Shown here in pieces: positions 7,334-10,767 of a DNA stretch of 10,767 nucleotides (position 1 is the first letter of the stretch; every line of letters starts with the position of its first letter). Both the position numbers and the translations under genes were made by a program. The notes under the pieces are model-generated. The model saw nothing but the letters and a program-made list of their open reading frames with translations. It was not told the origin of the DNA and ran no database searches. This stretch comes from Kiritimatiellia bacterium. Its GTDB lineage: Bacteria > Verrucomicrobiota > Kiritimatiellia > CAIQIC01 > Lenti-01. The stretch is taken from contig JAHDSS010000369.1 of NCBI GenBank assembly GCA_018432565.1, positions 1 to 10,767 of the forward strand, in the 5' to 3' direction.

Positions 7334-8326
7334 TCACGTTGCCCAGGGATTTGTGCGGGCGGCGAGGCGGGCGGCCCAGTCGAGGGCGGCGCGGGTGCTG
7401 GCGGGGCTGGCCTTGCCGGTGCCGGCGAGATCGAAGGCCGTGCCGTGGTCGGGCGAGGTGCGGACATAGGGCAGGCCGAGAGTCAGGTTCACGCCGGAAT
7501 CGAACGAAAGCATTTTCATGGGGGCGAGGCCCTGGTCGTGGTACATGGCGACGACGGCATCGTACCGGCCGGCGAGGTGCTGGTGGAAGATGGCGTCGGC
7601 GGGGATGGGACCCTGCACGTTCCAGCCTCGCCGCCGGCAGCGGGCGATGGCGGGACGGATGACGGTTGTTTCCTCGGAGCCGAGGGCGCCGCCGTCGCCG
7701 GCGTGGGGATTGAGCCCGCAGACGCCGATGCGGGCGCGGCGGAATCCCATCCAGGGCAGGGCGAGGGCCAGCATGCCGGCGGCTTCAACGATGGCATCGG
7801 CGGTCAGCGCGCCGGGGACCCGCCGCAGCGGCAGATGGCGGGTGGCGAGAACGACGCGGATGCGGTCGCCGAACAGCATCATGGCCACGGGCACGTCGCC
7901 GGCCAGGTGCGCGAGCAGCTCGGTATGGCCGGGCACGCGCAGGCCGGCGCGCTGAAAGGCCTCCTTGCAGATGGGGGCGGTGACGACGGCGTGGAGGCGG
8001 CCGTTTTGCGCGGCGGCGGCGGCGGCGAGGATGGCGGCATAGGCGGAGCGGGCGGCATCGGTGCGGATTTTTCCCGGGCGGTACGCCGGGGGCGGGGCGG
8101 CGTCGGGACTCCAGGTGGCGCGGGGCGGCAGCGGAGCGTCGAGGGACGGAATGTCCGGCGGCGGACGCCGGCCGATGATCCGGGCGGCGCGCTCCCAGAC
8201 GGTGCGGGGGCCGATCAGGACAAGGCGGCGGTTGGCGGGCTGGGGCTGCAGGGCGGCGCGGAGCGAGACTTCGGGGCCGACGCCGTTGGGGTCGCCGGCC
8301 GTCAGTCCGATGACGATGGGCTTCAC
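7334..8326 (-). CDS. pdxA: 4-hydroxythreonine-4-phosphate dehydrogenase PdxA
   Basis: A 330-residue protein, the standard PdxA length. PdxA is the NAD-dependent enzyme that oxidises 4-phosphooxy-threonine in the DXP-dependent pyridoxal phosphate pathway. It shows GDPNGVGPE (11-19), TAPICKEA (116-123, usually TAPINKEA), the substrate-binding PGHTE (132-136), TRHLPL (162-167), NPHAGDGGALGSEE (206-219), MYHDQGLAP (261-269) and VRTSPDHGTAFDLAGTG (288-304). The three metal-binding histidines fall at 164, 208 and 263, in the expected spacing. GTG 8326 is chosen because MKPIVIGLTAGDP is the normal N-terminus; a longer ATG frame from 8458 would run back into the upstream gene. The start is 10 nt after the surA-like stop, and TGAGG formed partly by that stop can serve as ribosome binding site, suggesting translational coupling. 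Confidence 0.96.
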   Translation of the reverse strand: MKPIVIGLTAGDPNGVGPEVSLRAALQPQPANRRLVLIGPRTVWERAARIIGRRPPPDIPSLDAPLPPRATWSPDAAPPPAYRPGKIRTDAARSAYAAILAAAAAAQNGRLHAVVTAPICKEAFQRAGLRVPGHTELLAHLAGDVPVAMMLFGDRIRVVLATRHLPLRRVPGALTADAIVEAAGMLALALPWMGFRRARIGVCGLNPHAGDGGALGSEETTVIRPAIARCRRRGWNVQGPIPADAIFHQHLAGRYDAVVAMYHDQGLAPMKMLSFDSGVNLTLGLPYVRTSPDHGTAFDLAGTGKASPASTRAALDWAARLAARTNPWAT

Positions 8327-8336
8327 GGGCGGAGCC

Positions 8337-9296
8337 TCAGTCGAACAGGTCGTGGGTAAAGACCTGGACAAAATACTTCGAGCGCAGCGAATCGATCCAG
8401 ATCCGGTTGAGGCGTTCGAATTCGGTCCGGCGCAGGTCGCGTTCGATATCGGATGCAACCTCCTCGAACGGCTGCACGCAGGCGGCTTCGCGGTCCAGGA
8501 GCTGGATCAGATACCGGCTGCCGCCGAGTTCCACGGGGCCGGCGAAGGCGCCGGGCTCGAGGCTTTCGATGGCGGCGCGGATGGCGTCGTGGAGACTGGC
8601 GGCTTCGAACCACTCGGGATCGGAGGGAGTTCCGGGGGCGTCTTCGATGTCCAGTTCGCCTGCGGCGAGACGGGCCAGAAGGTCGCGGTCGCGGGCGTCG
8701 GCGGCTTCGGGAGATTCGGCATCGGCGGCGGGCGTCAGCACGAGGGAGCGCAGGCGGACGCGCTCGGGGTTGGCGAAGTCGTCGCGTCGCCGGTCGTAGG
8801 CCTGCTGGAGATCGAAGGGGGTGACGAGGATCTTGGCCTGGACTTCCTGACCGCGCATGTACTGGATGATCAGCTGGTCTTTCATCTGCTTGCGCCATTC
8901 GGAAAAGGTCAGGCGTTCGGCCGCCAGGGCGCGCAGAAAGGCGGCGCGGTCGTTGTTGAACTGCTCGTGGATGACGGAATTGATGTGATCTTCGATGGCG
9001 CGGTCGGGCAGAACGCCTCCCTGGGATTCAAAGGCCTGCAGAATGAGTTCGGATTCGACCAGGCGGTCGCGGACGGACTGGTACTCCTCGGCGAGGCGCT
9101 GGCGGAGTTCGGCGCCCTCATGCCGGGCCTCCAGGCGCTCGCGGCCGCCGGACATGGCGGCGAGCACTTCGCCGACGGTGATGACCTTGCCGTTGACGAT
9201 GGCGGCATAGCTGTCGAGCAGCATGCCGGAATCGGCGGGGGCGGTCGGAGCGGCGGCAAGGACGGCCAGGGCCAGGCACAGGAGGATACGCTTCAT
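8337..9296 (-). CDS. SurA-like periplasmic chaperone / parvulin-type peptidyl-prolyl isomerase
   Basis: A 319-residue exported protein. A signal peptide covers about residues 1-21 (MKRILLCLALAVLAAAP, cleavage near APA-D). The SurA-type N-terminal chaperone region follows, beginning YAAIVNGKVITVGEV (30-44), with helices to about 160. A single divergent parvulin-like domain spans about 178-270 (RVRLRSLVLTP, LLARLAAGELDIED, PVELGGSRYLIQLLDRE). The C-terminal helix with FEEVASDIERDLRR (277-290) ends near KYFVQVF, as in SurA. Enteric SurA is about 430 residues with two parvulin domains, so this form is shorter, and isomerase activity is uncertain. In Gram-negative bacteria SurA guides outer-membrane proteins through the periplasm. 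Linkage to pdxA matches the E. coli surA-pdxA order. The frame is open far upstream, but ATG 9296 is chosen for its signal peptide. No Shine-Dalgarno sequence precedes it. Confidence 0.85.
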   Translation of the reverse strand: MKRILLCLALAVLAAAPTAPADSGMLLDSYAAIVNGKVITVGEVLAAMSGGRERLEARHEGAELRQRLAEEYQSVRDRLVESELILQAFESQGGVLPDRAIEDHINSVIHEQFNNDRAAFLRALAAERLTFSEWRKQMKDQLIIQYMRGQEVQAKILVTPFDLQQAYDRRRDDFANPERVRLRSLVLTPAADAESPEAADARDRDLLARLAAGELDIEDAPGTPSDPEWFEAASLHDAIRAAIESLEPGAFAGPVELGGSRYLIQLLDREAACVQPFEEVASDIERDLRRTEFERLNRIWIDSLRSKYFVQVFTHDLFD

Positions 9297-9304
9297 GGGA
9301 GGGG

Positions 9305-9333
9305 ATGATAGGCCAAGCCGGGCGGGCTGGCAA
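9305..9333 (-). promoter_or_regulatory. Candidate promoter of the surA-like/pdxA operon, predicted leaderless
   Basis: On the minus strand TTGCCA (9328-9333, 4 of 6) and TATCAT (9305-9310, 5 of 6) are separated by exactly 17 bp. Eight bases (all C or T) lie between the -10 hexamer and the ATG at 9296. The most likely purine start is therefore the A of the start codon itself. The absence of any Shine-Dalgarno sequence agrees with a leaderless mRNA. Confidence 0.55.
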
Positions 9334-9342
9334 GGATGCGGA

Positions 9343-9371
9343 TTGAAAAGGGGGAAGGGGGGCGGTAGGAT
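9343..9371 (+). promoter_or_regulatory. Candidate promoter of the secreted-protein gene, predicted leaderless
   Basis: TTGAAA (9343-9348, 4 of 6) and TAGGAT (9366-9371, 4 of 6) are separated by exactly 17 bp of purine-rich sequence. Six bases follow before GTG 9378, so the expected start is the G of the start codon. The AGGA that looks like a ribosome binding site (9367-9370) is inside the -10 hexamer. It would only be transcribed if another promoter further upstream were used. Confidence 0.45.
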
Positions 9372-9377
9372 GGCCGG

Positions 9378-10586
9378 GTGAATCGGAACGATGGCATCCG
9401 GGCGGCGGGAGCCGTCCTGCTGGCGCTGGGCGCCGGCGCGGCGTGGGGGGGCGACATTCCCGTGCACCGGGAGTACAGCCGTTCCATTCAACTGTATGAC
9501 GATCGGGGCGGGCTTTCCCATTACGACGGCGAAGCGCCCGATCGGACGGCCTGGCAGCGGCTGCGCGACACCCAGGCGCAGGAAGGGTTGATGGGACGGG
9601 AGACGCTGCTGGATCTGGGATTCCGTTCGGGCGAATCCGTCTTCGGCTGGACGTCGCGGTCCTCCGGCGGCATGCCGGTTCCGCCGCCGGCGCGGGCGGA
9701 AGAGGATCGCGGAACCCGCGATTCCGACAGCGGCCGCAACTGGCTGGTGCAGAGCCTGTCGCTTCCCACCCTGGGCGGGGGCGCCAGCAACGCGGCGGTC
9801 GCGATGTCCGCCGGCGGCAAACCGGAGACGGGCTGGGGATGGCTGGCCGATCGGGTGGCGGCATCGGACCGGGAAGGCGTTTTGGAATCCGGAGAACCTG
9901 AGACGGCGAACGAGGGCGAAGAATGGCTGCCCGATGGACGCAATCCCTACACGGGGGAAACAGAATTGTCCGGGACGGAGGGTCTCGCCGCTGCCCGGCG
10001 TCCGGCGGAGACGGCGGAGACTGGAGCCGCCGCCGGGGGGGAGCCGGAAACGGAGCGGATGCGGGAGCCAATCGGGCCGCTGGTCCGGGACGATCCGCAA
10101 CCGGTCGGCGCCCGCGCGGAGGCGGGGGCATCCGTGCCGGTCCTGCCGGAGATGTCCAGAACGCGCGAAATGCTGGGGGATCTGATGAGATCGGCCAAAC
10201 CGGATGCCGCGGGATGGAATGACGCGGCGGAGGCCTGGTCGGACGCTCCCTTGCCGTCGGCCGGGCGGGCCGCCGGCGGGATGGCGTGGACCCCCTCGAG
10301 GCCGGTTTCGGACACGCCGGTCCGGGAAGCCGGGTTTTCCATGGACGCGTCCTCCGCCGGGCGGGGAGGGGGAGTGATGCCGGTGATGGGACGATCGGGG
10401 GCCGGCATGCCGAATTCCGCGCCGTCCGGCTGGCAGGGAGGCTGGAAAGCCCAGTCGATCCGCGAAAGCGGGATGGGGACCTATGTCCCGTCTGTGCGTC
10501 CGATGACCTTGCCGGCGGCGGCGCCGTCCGTCCGGACCCCGCCTGTCCTGCCTGCCGGGGCGGGGATGAAACCCGGCTGGTACTGA
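9378..10586 (+). CDS. Hypothetical secreted low-complexity protein (Gly/Ala/Pro-rich, no cysteine)
   Basis: I do not recognise this 402-residue protein. Residues 1-24 form a plausible Sec signal peptide (hydrophobic GAVLLALGAGAAW, cleavage near AWG-GD). A more ordered segment follows (about 26-95: HREYSRSIQLYDD, GLMGRETLLDLGFRSGES). The rest is rich in Gly, Ala, Pro, Ser, Arg and Glu, with scattered tryptophans in NWLVQSLSLP (121-130), GWGWLADRV (152-160), EEWLPDGRNPYTG (181-193), SGWQGGWKA and the C-terminal GWY. It has no cysteine and no membrane segment after the signal peptide. The plus frame is preferred over the two long minus-strand frames here because it has GC-rich third positions, a signal peptide and a promoter. 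GTG 9378 is the start. It could be an envelope or surface component; this is only inferred from export. It is divergent from the surA-like gene and seems monocistronic. Confidence 0.72.
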   Translation: MNRNDGIRAAGAVLLALGAGAAWGGDIPVHREYSRSIQLYDDRGGLSHYDGEAPDRTAWQRLRDTQAQEGLMGRETLLDLGFRSGESVFGWTSRSSGGMPVPPPARAEEDRGTRDSDSGRNWLVQSLSLPTLGGGASNAAVAMSAGGKPETGWGWLADRVAASDREGVLESGEPETANEGEEWLPDGRNPYTGETELSGTEGLAAARRPAETAETGAAAGGEPETERMREPIGPLVRDDPQPVGARAEAGASVPVLPEMSRTREMLGDLMRSAKPDAAGWNDAAEAWSDAPLPSAGRAAGGMAWTPSRPVSDTPVREAGFSMDASSAGRGGGVMPVMGRSGAGMPNSAPSGWQGGWKAQSIRESGMGTYVPSVRPMTLPAAAPSVRTPPVLPAGAGMKPGWY

Positions 10587-10625
10587 TCCGCGGCGGAGCG
10601 AACCGTTCGACCACGCAACCACCCA

Positions 10626-10651
10626 AAAAACCGCGTCTGGGCTTGGTTTTT
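10626..10651 (+). terminator. Possible weak terminator after the secreted-protein gene
   Basis: AAAAACC (10626-10632) pairs with GGTTTTT (10645-10651) around a 12-nt loop, 39 bp after the stop at 10586. The right arm supplies a short T-tract followed by CTT. The stem has only two G:C pairs, so it is weak in isolation. It is reported because the A and T tracts stand out in this GC-rich window. Confidence 0.3.
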
Positions 10652-10652
10652 C

Positions 10653-10681
10653 TTGACCGGGGCTTGAATTGCGCTCAAACT
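10653..10681 (+). promoter_or_regulatory. Weak candidate promoter for the gene at the right edge
   Basis: TTGACC (10653-10658) matches the -35 consensus at 5 of 6 positions. Seventeen bases later CAAACT (10676-10681) matches the -10 at only 3 of 6. Start near 10688 would give a leader of about 70 nt before the ATG at 10757. The leader contains a five-codon ATG-to-TGA reading frame at 10701-10715. Low confidence because of the poor -10. Confidence 0.25.
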
Positions 10682-10756
10682 GTGTGAAGTGGAAGGGTCC
10701 ATGCGGGCGCGGTGAACGAGGCCGTACCCGGGGGCTCCCGAGAGGAACGAGAACAC

Positions 10757-10767
10757 ATGAAGCACAC
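10757..10767 (+). CDS. Possible start of a gene cut by the right edge
   Basis: ATG 10757 is preceded by GAGGA (10742-10746) at a 10-nt distance, and the first codons read Met-Lys-His. This looks like a genuine translation start, but only three full codons are visible and nothing can be said about the product. An in-frame GTG at 10712 would be an upstream alternative, but its purine-rich stretch is too far away. A lysine straight after Met would suit a signal peptide, which is only a guess. Confidence 0.35.

Noticed and set aside
4736..8359. Plus-strand open frame of 1207 codons opposite DUF2339 and pdxA
   Set aside because: It runs across two well-supported minus-strand genes and their gap in codon register with both. 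The product is low-complexity Glu/Gly/Gln, typical of an antisense shadow.
8327..8458. Longer pdxA starting at ATG 8458
   Set aside because: The extra 44 residues do not resemble a PdxA N-terminus and would overlap the 3' end of the surA-like gene; GTG 8326 gives the family's normal start.
9297..10622. Upstream extension of the surA-like frame to 10622, giving 761 codons
   Set aside because: The signal peptide starts at ATG 9296. The extension is codon-register antisense to the secreted-protein gene and shows no domain.
9118..10626. Minus-strand open frame of 502 codons
   Set aside because: It is Pro/Arg/Ser-rich noise in a third frame overlapping both the surA-like gene and the plus-strand gene.
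10659..10673. Possible sigma54-type element (GG, 10 bases, GC with TTGC)
   Set aside because: Only the minimal core matches; the -24 region lacks the rest of the consensus, and such cores occur by chance in GC-rich DNA.
10481..10765. Minus-strand open frame of 94 codons at the right edge
   Set aside because: It overlaps the end of the plus-strand gene in antisense, crosses the terminator/promoter region, and has no ribosome binding site visible within the window or recognisable motif.

Overview
This is a GC-rich bacterial chromosome segment with short intergenic gaps. It holds six complete genes of recognisable family, one complete gene of unknown family, and one partial gene at each edge. 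There are no rRNA or tRNA genes, CRISPR arrays, transposases or phage genes. A receptor-type Ser/Thr kinase, a Gram-negative style surA-like/pdxA pair, a DUF2339/DUF3999 pair and intergenic palindromes suggest a diderm, possibly of the Planctomycetes-Verrucomicrobia-Kiritimatiellota group. That placement is inference from gene content; no marker gene settles it.

Left part (1-2656, minus strand): a transmembrane Ser/Thr protein kinase with a long extracytoplasmic tail of unknown type. It is followed 13 bp later by the start of a DUF4213/DUF364 (putative heavy-metal chelation) gene that runs off the left edge. Positions 2657-2830 separate the kinase from divergent tsaE and contain a near-perfect hairpin with two 29-nt arms.

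Middle (2831-7186): tsaE (tRNA t6A synthesis ATPase, plus strand) converges on a DUF3999 gene with only 4 bp between the two stop codons. The DUF3999 gene lies downstream of a DUF2339 polytopic membrane protein gene. These families are often neighbours in Gram-negative genomes. Here a terminator-like palindrome lies between them.

Right part (7334-10767): a minus-strand surA-like/pdxA operon resembles the surA-pdxA core known from Escherichia coli. It is divergent from a plus-strand gene for a secreted, cysteine-free, low-complexity protein that I do not recognise. The 81-bp gap between them carries two back-to-back promoter-like elements, each with a 17-bp spacer. Both place the expected transcription start at or within two bases of the start codon, so both genes may give leaderless mRNAs. 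The right edge holds a possible terminator, a weak promoter and a few codons of a possible next gene.

I see no complete undescribed multi-gene system. The points most worth a second look are the paired leaderless promoters, the long hairpin between kinase and tsaE, the kinase's sensor domain and HCD active site, and the unknown secreted protein. Very long open frames on the opposite strand of the kinase, DUF3999, DUF2339/pdxA and secreted-protein genes are codon-register shadows and are not annotated.
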